From Osedax fenrisi (Eukaryota > Annelida > Polychaeta > Sabellida > Siboglinidae): 64,000 nt of DNA. The stretch spans positions 47,760,469 to 47,824,468 of the forward strand of contig OZ025244.1 in NCBI GenBank assembly GCA_964019155.1, in the 5' to 3' direction. The translations under genes were made by a program, and so were the position numbers. The notes under the pieces are model-generated. The model was not told the DNA's origin and searched no databases. It was given only the letters and a program-made list of their open reading frames with translations. Position 1 is the first letter of the stretch. Every line of letters begins with the position of its first letter. This document shows positions 54,123-64,000 of the stretch, piece after piece.

Positions 54123-54187
54123 CGTATTTTATAATCTGGCAATATATATAGAAATATTAAAAAATATAGATAGACTTAAATATATAT
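53994..54187. repeat. ~190-bp palindrome centred on (TA)n
   Basis: Left arm TATATTTAAGTCTATCTATA ... TTTTTTAATATTCC ... ATTTTATAAAATACGTA and right arm TACGTATTTTATAATCT ... GAAATATTAAAAAATATAG ... ATAGACTTAAATATA, with an ~11-base extra piece in the left arm. The loop is (TA)22-23 at 54076-54120. Confidence 0.85.
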
Positions 54188-54289
54188 ATACTTATATACA
54201 TATACGCATACACCGTATCATCATAGTATACATACTTTTTTATATAATATTTCTTATATACATTTATGTTTAATATATTACGAGTAGTA

Positions 54290-54700
54290 TCTCTATATCC
54301 GTAATGTTATAATTGTCTGTTGGTAATACTTTAGTTTAGCGGCTACGAGTTTTACTAACGAATTTATAAAATGTATCTAAGTTTATTTGTCTAATTTATA
54401 TTTGATGTTTTTAAGTCGATTAATGCATCGTCATTAGATATATATGTTCTGAATCCAAATTGTGGTTGTTAAATAAGTATATTTAAATAGAAAACTAATA
54501 CCCATAGGTAAATATATATATTTGTATTATTTAAAAATATAAAATATTGGATATTTATCATAAATGTGATATAGATCTAAAGTGCTACTATTATCATCGG
54601 CTTTTTATATTGTAATATTCATAGAAGTTTTACAAATATCTGGAAAAAGTCCAAACGATAAATATTTAAAAATACATTAGATAGTAGATTTGGGGAAATA
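54290..54700 (-). pseudogene. LINE RT fragment (fingers, QFGFR motif)
   Basis: Minus strand pieces: SFGLFPDICKTSMNITI, KADDNSSTLDLYHIYDKYP (corresponding to the K..D....NYRPIS region), then TTTQFGFRTYISNDDALIDL, the conserved Q.GFR...ST..A block of LINE RTs. Frame changes between blocks; motif A and later are lost. It abuts the GTCGGTA element at 54730. Confidence 0.7.
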
Positions 54701-54729
54701 TACGTTGGGGAAATATGCCCTCATTACTA

Positions 54730-55725
54730 GGTGAACGTTTCCAATTACCGTACAATTACCATACACATACAGACTCTCTCTCATATCTCAGGTAGAGATA
54801 TCAACAAATGTTGAATACACATTACACATTAAAAACATGAATAACTATTTTGTTTTCAAAATATTCAATCCTAAAATTGTCATTTCATAACATGTAATAT
54901 TCTGGTTTTACTGTTTAAATACTTGATATATTAAATCTATTATTAATATATTATTAATTAAAATAAAACGTAATTAAATGCATAATATTGTAGACCAATT
55001 ACATTTTTTATAAACGTAATACAAATAATTTAATTTGAAAAAGTATTATACAATATACCTAAAGTATAGAAACTCACACGATTATCCTATTACCGACCCC
55101 ATATGCTATATAATATTCAATACAAATATATCCATGTTTTACTTTAATATTTTTTGTGATGTATACATTGTCTATACAGTGTATAGTATACACACAGTTG
55201 TTTGTATCGTTGTTATTATATAATAATGATTCGTGTTCCAGTCTATTATACACACATTGATTAATACATACATGTTAAATGATAATAGCTATTTTAATAT
55301 AATAAATATTTATATATATAACTATAGTTTAAATAAAAATGTAGTATTAATATTAAACCATAAATACAATAATACATATATTGTGTGCGTTTTTAATTTA
55401 TTAAATCTATTGATATCTGAAATTTTTTTTGTATATTATAATACTACAATTATTTATACCATTCGTATTTTATTGAGTCGGTAATTGAATATTAGGGTCG
55501 ATATTATGCACATGTATCCAATTACCGACCTCTGTTTAATATTGCCAATATAATTATATAACAAATTTGAAATATCAACATTATTATATTACCCAAAATA
55601 CAAAATTTCAAATAATTATATTGAATGTTATTACTTAAAATTGGTTTAAAATTAATATAATTACATGTAACTGTAGTCCTTATTATAATTAGAATAGGGG
55701 GTTAGTAAAAGTATTCATTCTAAGT
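54730..55725 (+). mobile_element. GTCGGTA-family element, copy 4
   Basis: Starts near GTGAACGTTTCCAATTACCG, with CTCTCATATCTCAG as in the reference copy. GAGTCGGTAATTGAATATTAGG / CCAATTACCGACC inner hairpin near 55475-55530; decayed right end near 55725. Confidence 0.65.
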
Positions 55726-55858
55726 TAAATATAAGAGTATACTCTTAATATTATATATATATATATTTGTAAATTATATATATATATATTATATATTATA
55801 ATTAATGTTTACGAATATAATTTTTCCAAATTAAAATTATAATTAAAAAATAAATGTA

Positions 55859-56520
55859 GGGGAAAGTAACCTAATAAACTTTAACAATACATGGTCTTAA
55901 CCTTTTATGACTCATTATTTGTATTCAAAAATTACAATATATTAATATTATATGATTATAGATATTATTGTGATTTTAAAATTGTATTTAATCTTTTAAT
56001 TCTGTAGATAACGTGGGTGTCCGTATTCGGTATCCATGTACGAATACGGATACCCTGTGTTATAATACGGACACCCATATACCACTAGATAAACTATATA
56101 TTATTTATGAACCAATCAGTTAAATTACAATTAATCATTTATAATTAATTTTATGAATAAATTAATATAACTTAATTATTAATTATAAATAATTTTATTA
56201 ATTAATAATACAAGTTAAGTATCTAAATAATGACATTTTTAGATTTAAATATATTATTGGTATTACTATTATAACGTAAGCGATTTTTATGAATATCAGA
56301 ATAGTTCATACTCTGACCTCTGATTAGTTATAGGGTGTCCGATGGAAACTATCCGTATTAATACATCTATAGATAGACTCTATAGAGTGTCCGTATTAGC
56401 GATTTATATTACCTCTGGATATATGCTTATATCTTAATTATTATTTGATAACAAATATAGAAATTATATATGTAATGTTTAGAATGCTTTAATTTGTATA
56501 TCGATACATTTTTTTATTTT
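55859..56520 (+). mobile_element. CCGTATTCGG-family element, copy 5 (3' truncated)
   Basis: GGGGAAAGTAACCTAATAAAC after TA; hairpin core near 56018-56055; GTTATAGGGTGTCCG near 56327. The right TIR is missing. Confidence 0.8.
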
Positions 56521-56546
56521 AAAAACAGGGAACAATATAGTTCTCA

Positions 56547-56699
56547 GGTGCCCTTTTATTTTTGTAATAATTTATTAAATATAAAAAATTGAAATATATA
56601 AAACTCTAATATAATATTATATAGTATATTATTTATTTATCCTATATGATACATATATGTTAGTATATAGAATAATATTTACTTAATAAAAAAGGGCAT
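56547..56699. repeat. ~150-bp inverted-repeat element
   Basis: TGCCCTTTTATTTTTG at the left and AATAAAAAAGGGCA at the right, AT-rich between. No target duplication seen. Confidence 0.4.
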
Positions 56700-57269
56700 T
56701 AACAAATTAATATAGGTATATATAATCATATAAGATATCCTCGATCAACATGACTGAATTAAACGTGCATGTCAATGGTATCACTATGGCATGTGTGTAA
56801 ATAATATGTATGTAAATATTTAATTAAAAACTAATATGAATATAAATTGGATATATATATAGCGACAAATAATATATATATATATATACATTTTTAGTAA
56901 AATTAATAAATACATATTTATTATTTATTATTCATTAAATTAAAATTAAATTATTGATATAGAATTAGAGGATAACATTTATTAAATAATATGAAAGTAT
57001 ATATATATATATATACATTTATGTTAACAAATTATAAAAAAATACTAGATAATAGGGTGCTATTAAGTACACTGCAGCTTACTACCATTACCACCCAATA
57101 TACCCATGATGCGTAGAACATAAACTTTCAGGTTAGGTTCTCCAAATAATATATTATTTTGTATTATACCATTGTCAGAGGTGTAAACTCTGATATCCTT
57201 TTTCCTCAATTCACACCTTACATCCACAATATACCTAAGCATATACAAGAATGTACCCAATCCTATATA
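56700..57269. other. AT-rich, no clear gene
   Basis: Short TA runs. 57060-57260 is GC-richer and may be the decayed start of the LINE that follows. Confidence 0.4.
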
Positions 57270-58019
57270 TATTACAGATTCTACAGATATATTGACATTT
57301 TCTATTAAACTTAATAAACTAAATTACACTCTTGTTGTCAACTATAAAAGTCCTGATATCAGGTTGAGTTGAGTTGAGTTGAGTCGACTCCAGTTTAGAT
57401 GAATATAATCTCTTAATTTACAATCTAATTATCAGCGATTTTTGAGACAAATATTATAATCTGTAGAGATTTTAATAATGATATCTCTAAATATAATAGT
57501 GATTTAAGATAAATACGATTTCAATGGGACTGTATTCATTAATAAGTGCCCCGATAGAATAACTAACTATTTTAATTATATTTTAAATAACTTCTATACT
57601 AATTGTAATACTGCAGTATAAGTCATGACTTATATATGTTATATATACTTATATATGTTCATACTGAATAATGACATATGGCATAATACATTATGAAATA
57701 TCAGAACACTTACCTATATTTTTAAATTTATAACTAGAAAAACTTACAGAGAAATCGACAAATTATTTGCAAAAGAACGTTAAACAACATACAATTTAAA
57801 AATGGATAAATAATGTAACGTCTATTGAATGGTATGATTTATATAACTCAGACGATATCGAATTATGCTATAATACATTTATAAGGAAGTTATTAAAGAA
57901 TTATAATAGCTGCCATACCATTACAAATAATACAAATAAAAAACAATAAAATAACACTTTTCTAACGTAAATATAAAATAAAAAATGCAATATATAAAAT
58001 AAAATAAAATATAAACAAA

Positions 58020-58205
58020 ATAAACTTTATAAAATATTTCTAAATAATAAAACATACATATGTTTATATAAACTGAGAAATTTATAATGTAATTAAAAAG
58101 CAAATTAAATACATAAACTTTATCAAATATTTCTAAATAATAAAACATACATATGTTTATATAGACTGAGAAATTTATAATGTAATTAAAAATCAAATTA
58201 AATAC
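58020..58205 (+). repeat. 93-bp (31-codon) tandem duplication inside the LINE
   Basis: ATAAACTTTAT(A/C)AAATATTTC at 58020 recurs at 58113; copies differ at only a few positions. The period is a multiple of three. Confidence 0.9.
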
Positions 58206-58538
58206 ATAATAAAAAACGAAAAAAAAATATTTCTCAGTATTATTTATCAAATCAAACGACATAAATTATAAATGGATACTTTTAAATAAAATAACGCATA
58301 ATACAATTTTTTTTAGACAAATTAAACAATTTGTTAATACACATAATGATGCTAATTATTCTAATAATATTGTCAATGAATTTAATACTAATTTTTATAG
58401 TATGGTTCAACATATTAATAAAAGTGTTATTACTTGTATAAAGATAATAATTTAATAAATAGTAATATAAATTGAATATATATTAATGAGACTTTAGAAC
58501 TAGAAATAATTAATATGATAAACAAAATTAACTCCTAA

Positions 58539-59250
58539 TAGGGTGTTCACACGATGCGTATTTTAATTGTCGTACGAATAAATGCTGGACCGAAATTTTT
58601 CGGTCCAGCATTTAAAAAACAAGAGTGTTCACACGACGCGGGTTTAAATTGTCGTAGTTATCAATAACTGACAGCGGAAATAAAAAATAAAGTAAATAAA
58701 CAAAAATTTCAAATTCGAATAATATTTTAATTTATCTATTATAATTACATTTATTATAATTATGGATACTTATTTGAATACTTATTTAAATAATTTATTA
58801 TGTTTAATAACTGACGAAATTGCACTGAATATTTCGTATGAAAATAGCAGAATGAGAACTTATGGGCGCATAATTATTTAAAACGATTCTCGATCTTTAA
58901 AGCATTTAATTAAACTACTTTTTATTATATCTTTACTTGAATTATTTAATTTGGTATATTCTATATAATTCATGTTTATATTGTATTTTATATTGTAGTA
59001 ATACGATTAATTATATAAAAATTATTCAGTATAATATTTTTATAAAATATTGTAAACATTACCAAAGATAGTAAGATATTTCGGTCCAGCATTCATTTCG
59101 GTCCAGCAAAAATAGGATATTTTCCATTTTTGCTGTACGACGAAAAAAATAGGAATTCGAGTAAAAGCTGGACCGAATCTATGATTTTGAAGCATTCGGT
59201 CCAGCATTTGTTCGTACGACAAGCAAAACACGCATCGTGTTAACACCCTA
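58539..59250. mobile_element. Harbinger-type element, TAA target duplication
   Basis: Ends TAGGGTGTTCACACGATGCG and, inverted, TAGGGTGTTAACACGATGCG, with TAA on both sides (58536-58538, 59251-59253). Subterminal AATGCTGGACCGAAA hairpins occur at both ends, and a second internal AGAGTGTTCACACGACGCG copy of the end at ~58622. The 3-bp TAA target and an N-terminal peptide remnant (58762-58881) suggest PIF/Harbinger. 712 bp; non-autonomous. Inserted in the LINE between NKINS and NAPN. Confidence 0.85.
58762..58881 (+). pseudogene. Possible Harbinger transposase N-terminal remnant
   Basis: 39-residue frame MDTYLNTYLNNLLCLITDEI ... ENSRMRTYGRII ending in TAA. An acidic/leucine start followed by an arginine-containing stretch recalls the start of HARBI1-like transposases. 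Weak evidence, supported mainly by its place inside a TAA-flanked element. Confidence 0.35.
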
Positions 59251-60330
59251 TAATGCTCCAAATATCATAATAATATAGATCTTATATTAATAAAATTAGT
59301 CATGTTACCTCTATTAAAACCTTTTCTTCAATTATTTAATTTAATTTATAGAAATCCATTTATCCATCGAATATTAAAATATCAGTAAATATACCGATTC
59401 ATACGAATAATAAAAATAATATAGAAAACTACATATTACTATACTAATGATAAGTATAATACCGCAATTTAAAAAAATTATTGACAACATTATTAAAAAT
59501 AGAAAAAATCAAACCCATTGTATGCAATATACTCATTAACAAACAATAATATTATATTACTAATTGTATTGATAATAATGACAAAATGGCTGCAGTATTT
59601 GTTGACATTAAAAAGCTTTTTATACAATTTACTATAATATTCTATTTTATTAAACTCTATAAATATGAAATAAGAGGGTATACTCTAAATTTAATTAAAT
59701 CCTATTTATATAACATAAAATAATCTATCAGATTTATTCTAAATTATCATATTCAATTACTGTATATGATGTGGGGTCACCCCAAAGATATATCCTAGGG
59801 CCACAGCATTACTTCTATACATTAATTACATATACAATTTATTTAGTAATTCAATTGATACATTAACGGATATTACATGCTGATGACACATCGATTACAA
59901 TAAATAATGCAAGCAATAGTTAAATAATAATTTAAAAATTCTATAAAATTGGTTCTTTAACAATAAATTCTACTAAGAATTAGCAAATAACAAATAATGT
60001 TCTTATATAAAGATAAAAGTCTCATAAAAAGTCTCAAAAATAACTTAATAACTATACATAAGAAAACCATTGAATGTGTAAGCAATATAGATTATTATAT
60101 AAGGTATGCACTATAGGGATTCACATATATGTTCATCTATAGATGAATTAAAGTATACAAAATATAACACGGAATTAAAAATAAAAATATCTAAATTAAT
60201 ATATTTATTTTAAAAAAGTTCCTTAATAATTGATACTAATACCTTATTACTACTATATAATTCTCTAATAGTACCAAACTATATGTATTGTCTGATAATC
60301 TGAGGAATACATTATAAGTAGAATAAAAGT

Positions 60331-61559
60331 AAATGTATATAAAATAGTATAATATAATAAAAAAAATTTATATTTAACTATAGTCAAAATAATAAAATTA
60401 ATGGTGATGGTAATAATGTGTATAACATTTATATCATTAATTTGTATACTTATTAAATATGTTGTATAGTTTTTAAAAAATTACTTTGGATAATTATTGT
60501 ATTTCTGATTTATTCCATAATTGTTGTCCAATATTATTCAAACAAAAATATTTTCTATCTATTCTGACTTTTTATAATTTTTTATTTTATGCTAAATTTA
60601 TTAATAGGGCAAATAATAAATGTACATTTGCAACGTTGCATATAATTTCTATAAATTTATAGGCCATAGTTTAATAGTTGCCTATTTTAACAGTTGTTCA
60701 TAAATTTAGCAGTATATGATAAAGATGGGTAATGCGGTCACTTTTAGATAATGTTATATAACTTTATAAATATATTCTTAATTCGATAATTTTTTCAATA
60801 TAGATGCATCTTAATATATTCAAGAGGACTGCCGAATAATTTTTACAATTAAGATGGCCACATTACCCTCCATGATTATATATATTATTCTCTATAGAGT
60901 ATTACATTGTATAGAATTGTATTCATAGATAATTAAATATAACCAATTAAATTTACAAGAGTAGACTACGACTATAATATGTATTGAAATATATTTGTAT
61001 ATTTATGATATATTAGAATTTAATTCAATCAACGTTTTCATATAATTACGTTGCTTCTAGGTATCACGCTATATACACTATATACCAATGAATATTACAC
61101 ACTAAAATAAATGGATTACAAATTTTGTTGTAAATTAATATTCTTTAATATCAATCATTAATGTTCAAAATATATTATATATTATTGATTTAATATATGT
61201 TTTACTACATTTTTATTTTAACTTTTACTTTTCGTTTTTTTTTCATTTTTTATATTAATAGATATACAAATTAATTTTACTTATTTGAACAATGCTTACA
61301 AATAGGCATATTTCATGTATACATTTGTTTGATTGGACTTATAGTTTATGAGATACGCCAGCTAGCCAAATTACCCATATTTCTCATACTATTTACAATA
61401 TCACTAGCATTTAAAATATTGAATGTTGAATGCCATTTAATATAAGTACAACTATTATATTATGCACCTAATACGAATTTTAATACTCGTTTTGTATAAA
61501 ACTTATTTTTTAATAATTATTTAGACTAAATTAGATACAAAAGTATTTCCCCATATATG
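60331..61559. other. AT-rich, no gene except a MITE
   Basis: Probable LINE 3' UTR at the start; the 60727-60868 MITE; otherwise nothing recognised. Confidence 0.5.
60727..60868. mobile_element. 142-bp MITE
   Basis: Ends GGGTAATGCGGTCACTTTTA and, inverted, GGGTAATGTGGCCATCTTAA, AT-rich centre, no coding capacity. Target duplication unclear. Confidence 0.6.
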
Positions 61560-61685
61560 AACACAATAATTTAGATGTGATTACAAATAATTATTTATTT
61601 TTTTATATCGACTTTTTGCTTAACTTTATTTAAAATAATGATTTCTACATACTTTATTTGATTTTTCCAATTAATATTGTCGTCA

Positions 61686-61722
<37 letters not shown>

Positions 61723-62235
61723 TATCTACAAATGTTACATTGGTTACTTGTTTTAATTTATTATTATTAATATATAAATTTAAGTTTATATTTTAATTTT
61801 GATTTCTTTTATAAAAAAAGTAGTTTTATTAATATTTATAGATAATTTATTTATAGCCATTTAAATAATTTATTATATCTGATTTTATCTTTAAGATTTA
61901 AAATTATTTTTTCATAAAATATTAAGTTAATATCATCTGCGAATAGGTTTAAAATTATTAGAAATTTTTGGTAAGTCATTAATATATAAAATAAATAAAT
62001 GTGGTCCAAGAATATATCCTTGTAGAACTCCATATGTATTATCATTATAATTTAAATGTTGACCATTTTGTGGTACATATTATTTTATATTCAGATAAAT
62101 AACTTTTATTAAATTAAACGATGAACATCTAATTCCATATTTAAGTATTGTCTAGTGTATCGAATGATTTTAATAGATCAATTGAATTAATTACATTCTA
62201 TTTTTGTAATTATTAATTATTATTACATATATTTA
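61560..62235 (-). pseudogene. Minus-strand LINE RT fragment with internal (TA)n
   Basis: Minus strand: SIDLLKSFDTLDNT (motif A), LKYGIRCSSFNLIKSYLSEY, NTYGVLQGYILGPHLFILYI (motif B, GVPQGSILGPLLF-like), LFADDINLIF (frame-shared, motif C), KWLSININKT-like, then NVTFVDIFI, a (TA)16-17 run, HIDDNINWKNQIKYV (thumb, LGV.IDD..NW..HI) and LNKVKQKVD. The protein order is clear though frames shift repeatedly. Non-functional. Confidence 0.8.
61687..61720. repeat. (TA)n inside decayed LINE coding sequence
   Basis: TA run sited between the two halves of the LGVxIDD thumb motif of the surrounding minus-strand LINE. Confidence 0.85.
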
Positions 62236-62286
62236 TATACTATAACATATATTTCAAATTCAAATATACAATTTCTAAGACCTTGC

Positions 62287-64000
62287 CCTCTCATGGTCTA
62301 CTTCATATTTAGCTGACCGTAGTAGCAGTGTAAAAATATACAATTATTTTTCTTCCCCATTCTCCTATGAAATATGGTATTCCCCAGAGATCAGTACTCG
62401 GTCCTTCACTTTTTTCTATTTATGTATATCCATTACCATCCATAATATCTAAATATCTAAATATATATTACCATCTAGGGGAAAGTAACCTAATACGGAC
62501 ACTTTAACAATAAATGGTCTTAACTTTTGATGGCTCAATATTTGTATTCAAAAATTACAATATATTAATATTATATGATTATAGATATTATTGTAATTTT
62601 AAAATTTTATTTAATTTTTTAATTCCATAGATACCGGGGGTGTCCGTATTCGGTACCCATGTCCGAATACGGACACCCTGTGTTATAATACGGACACCCT
62701 ATATACCACTAGATAAACTATATATTTTTGATGAATCAATCAGACAAATTACAATTATATTATTTATAATTAATTTTTTTTTAAATATATTATAATTTAA
62801 TTAGTTAATAATTTATTTATTGTTATTACTTTTTAATTAATAATACAATTTAAGTATCTAAATAATACTTTTTTATAATTAGCTTTATTGGTGGTATTTA
62901 TATTATAACGCACTCGATTTTTATGAAAATCAGAATTGTTCTTACGCTGCGCGCTGATTGGTTATAGGGTGTCCGTATTAAGACATTTAGAGTGTCCGTA
63001 TTAGGAACTTACATGACCTCTAGATATATGCTTATAACTTAATGAATATTTCATAAAAAATATAGAAATTAAAAATACAATTTCTAGAATGATTTATATT
63101 TTAATAATATATTGTTATATTTTATATCGATCCATTTGTATAATCTTGAGAAGGTTTTAAGTTGACATTTTTTTTCATAAATTTAAAAACGTAATAAAAA
63201 AATCAGTTTATTAGATATATTAGCAATATTTTGTATAATTCAAAAATAAAAAATACTTTTTTAGACTATTTTTATAATTATGAATATTTTATTCATTAAC
63301 ATTTTTTTGTAGGATTTATGGTTTCTGAGATACCGAGGGTGTCCGTATTCGGGCACTGTCCATTTTCGGTTACTTTCCCCTATATGCAGATGATATGCAT
63401 CTGTATATGTTTCTTACCACTAATTCATCACCGGGTCTCAATAAGCAACTCTCCAATTGTGCTAATGATATTAAAGAATGGCTTATTTCTAATAATCTTC
63501 TCCTTAATACCTCAAAAACTACGTTATTGAATCTTTCTCCATCACCAACTTACTTCCCTCCTTTTCTTATTGATAACATTTTAATATCTTCTTCTCACTT
63601 AGGTGTACTTTTTGATTCTTCGCTTTCCTTCATTCCTCATATTACTGCCATCACTAAATCTGCAAATTATCATCTATTTAGAATTAGAAAAATACGAAAA
63701 TCAATTACTGTATGTCTTACTGAAACTCTAGTTAATTCCCTTGTACTCTCACGTATAGATTACTGTTCCTCGATCTTATCAATCTTCCATTATCCTCTTT
63801 CTCTTCCCTATATCTAATTATTCGTTCATCAATCCGTATAATATATAACCTACGTATTCGATATCATTCCTCTACTTCCTCATACCAACACTTACCTCCA
63901 TGGTTCACATTTAACAAACGATCTGCTTATCGCATAATATCTATTGTTCATTCCTCAATATACTCATCGAATTGCCCCTCCTATATTTCTGATTCTCTAG
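62287..64000 (+). pseudogene. LINE ORF2 RT to C-terminal region, split by an element, runs off the window
   Basis: STSYLADRSSSVKIYNYF, then (frameshift) YGIPQRSVLGPSLFSIYVYP and SIISKYLNIYYHL; a 903-bp insertion (62478-63380); then YADDMHLYMF (motif C, intact), DIKEWLISNNLLLNTSKTTL, SSSHLGVLFDSSLSFIPHI, VNSLVLSRIDYCSSIL (63387-63814). A stop at 63815-63817 is followed in another frame by VIRSSIRIIYNLRIR-like and PWFTFNKRSAYRIISIVH blocks to the window end. Same lineage as 6326-7411 (shared RSSSVKI, GVPQ/GIPQ.SVLGP and HLFADD/HLYADD spacing). Non-functional. Confidence 0.88.
62478..63380 (+). mobile_element. CCGTATTCGG-family element, intact reference copy, inserted in a LINE
   Basis: Starts GGGGAAAGTAACCTAATACG, ends CGGTTACTTTCCCC, flanked by TA (62476-62477, 63381-63382). 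903 bp. Internal hairpin GGGTGTCCGTATTCGG ... CCGAATACGGACACCC at 62638-62678, and further GTCCGTATT motifs near 62690, 62970 and 62995. No coding capacity. TA target and repetitive subterminal motifs fit a Tc1/mariner-superfamily MITE. Confidence 0.92.

Larger units (their letters stand above)
57270..60330 (+). pseudogene. Near-complete LINE ORF2 (endonuclease-linker-RT), decayed
   Basis: Blocks in order, in changing frames: STDILTFSIKLNKLNYTLVV then NYKSPDI (end of an APE-type endonuclease), YNL..DFNNDISK (GDFN block); a linker with KLYKIFLNNKTYICLYKLRNL (duplicated) and KKNISQYYLSNQT, KWILLNKITHNT; SMVQHINKSV; a Harbinger-like insert (58539-59250) between NKINS and NAPN; LVMLPLLKPFLQLFNLIYRN; AAVFVDIKK.F with YKLYKYEIRGYTLNLIKSYL (motif A); a decayed G.PQ...LGP; HADDTSITINN (motif C, ADD intact, ~59880); TIECVSNIDY; ISKLIYLF. 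Numerous stops and frameshifts. ~2.3 kb of LINE sequence once the insert is discounted. Non-functional. This is the only copy with endonuclease sequence. Confidence 0.8.

Noticed and set aside
57921..58262. Minus-strand frame with an internally repeated 31-residue block
   Set aside because: The repeat is real but the protein is a shadow; the plus strand reads as the LINE linker.
63318..63395. Open-frame start similar to one at ~27155 on the minus strand (EIPRVSVFGHCP)
   Set aside because: Both are translations of the right terminus of the CCGTATTCGG family, not a protein family.

Overview
The window is a very AT-rich piece of animal nuclear DNA, most likely from an invertebrate. It carries CR1/L2/Jockey-like and RTE-like non-LTR retrotransposon remnants, Tigger/pogo-type, Harbinger-type, TTAA-target and hAT-like DNA transposons, and hundreds of microsatellite tracts, above all (TA)n. 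I see no bacterial operons, CRISPR array, rRNA or intact tRNA, and no convincing host protein-coding exon. The species cannot be named from what I can see. All recognisable coding sequence is decayed transposon protein.

Layout. 0-5 kb: a LINE 3' end, a ~1 kb array of 204-bp units in direct and inverted orientation (1049-2023), a tRNA-like stretch, and a Tigger/pogo element (3801-4847) with a CENP-B-type HTH remnant and a nested TTA-flanked MITE. 6.3-7.5 kb: the best-preserved LINE reverse transcriptase (two in-frame stops). 9-10.8 kb: a minus-strand LINE broken by an opposite-strand LINE tail and by a 41-bp perfect hairpin with 8-bp target duplications. 12-18 kb: related TA-flanked MITEs (12792-13246, 14909-15321; third copy 32943-33391), a minus-strand GTCGGTA-family element and a second micro-hairpin. 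18.2-20.6 kb: a nested pile, a CCGTATTCGG-family element holding a 1.5-kb TTAA-flanked transposon and a third micro-hairpin. 23.75-25.71 kb: a ~2 kb (ACT)n array. 27-40 kb: more copies of the two TA-flanked families (named here CCGTATTCGG and GTCGGTA) and a LINE 3' half. 42-47 kb: GC-richer islands, two LINE scraps and a pure (ATT)n tract. 47.2-47.75 kb: a G-rich 22-bp minisatellite with higher-order structure. 50.8-64 kb: further family copies and five LINE fragments, one nearly full length (57.3-60.3 kb) interrupted by a Harbinger-like element, and one running off the window end, cut by a 903-bp element directly beside its YADD catalytic motif.

The most notable system is a set of ultra-short, almost entirely palindromic elements (37-41 bp; 10038, 18705, 16639), each bounded by 8-bp duplications fitting the hAT target rule nTnnnnAn. 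At 10038, removing the hairpin and one duplication restores the reading frame of the host LINE. A second theme is nesting, which lets the order of insertion be read directly from the sequence.
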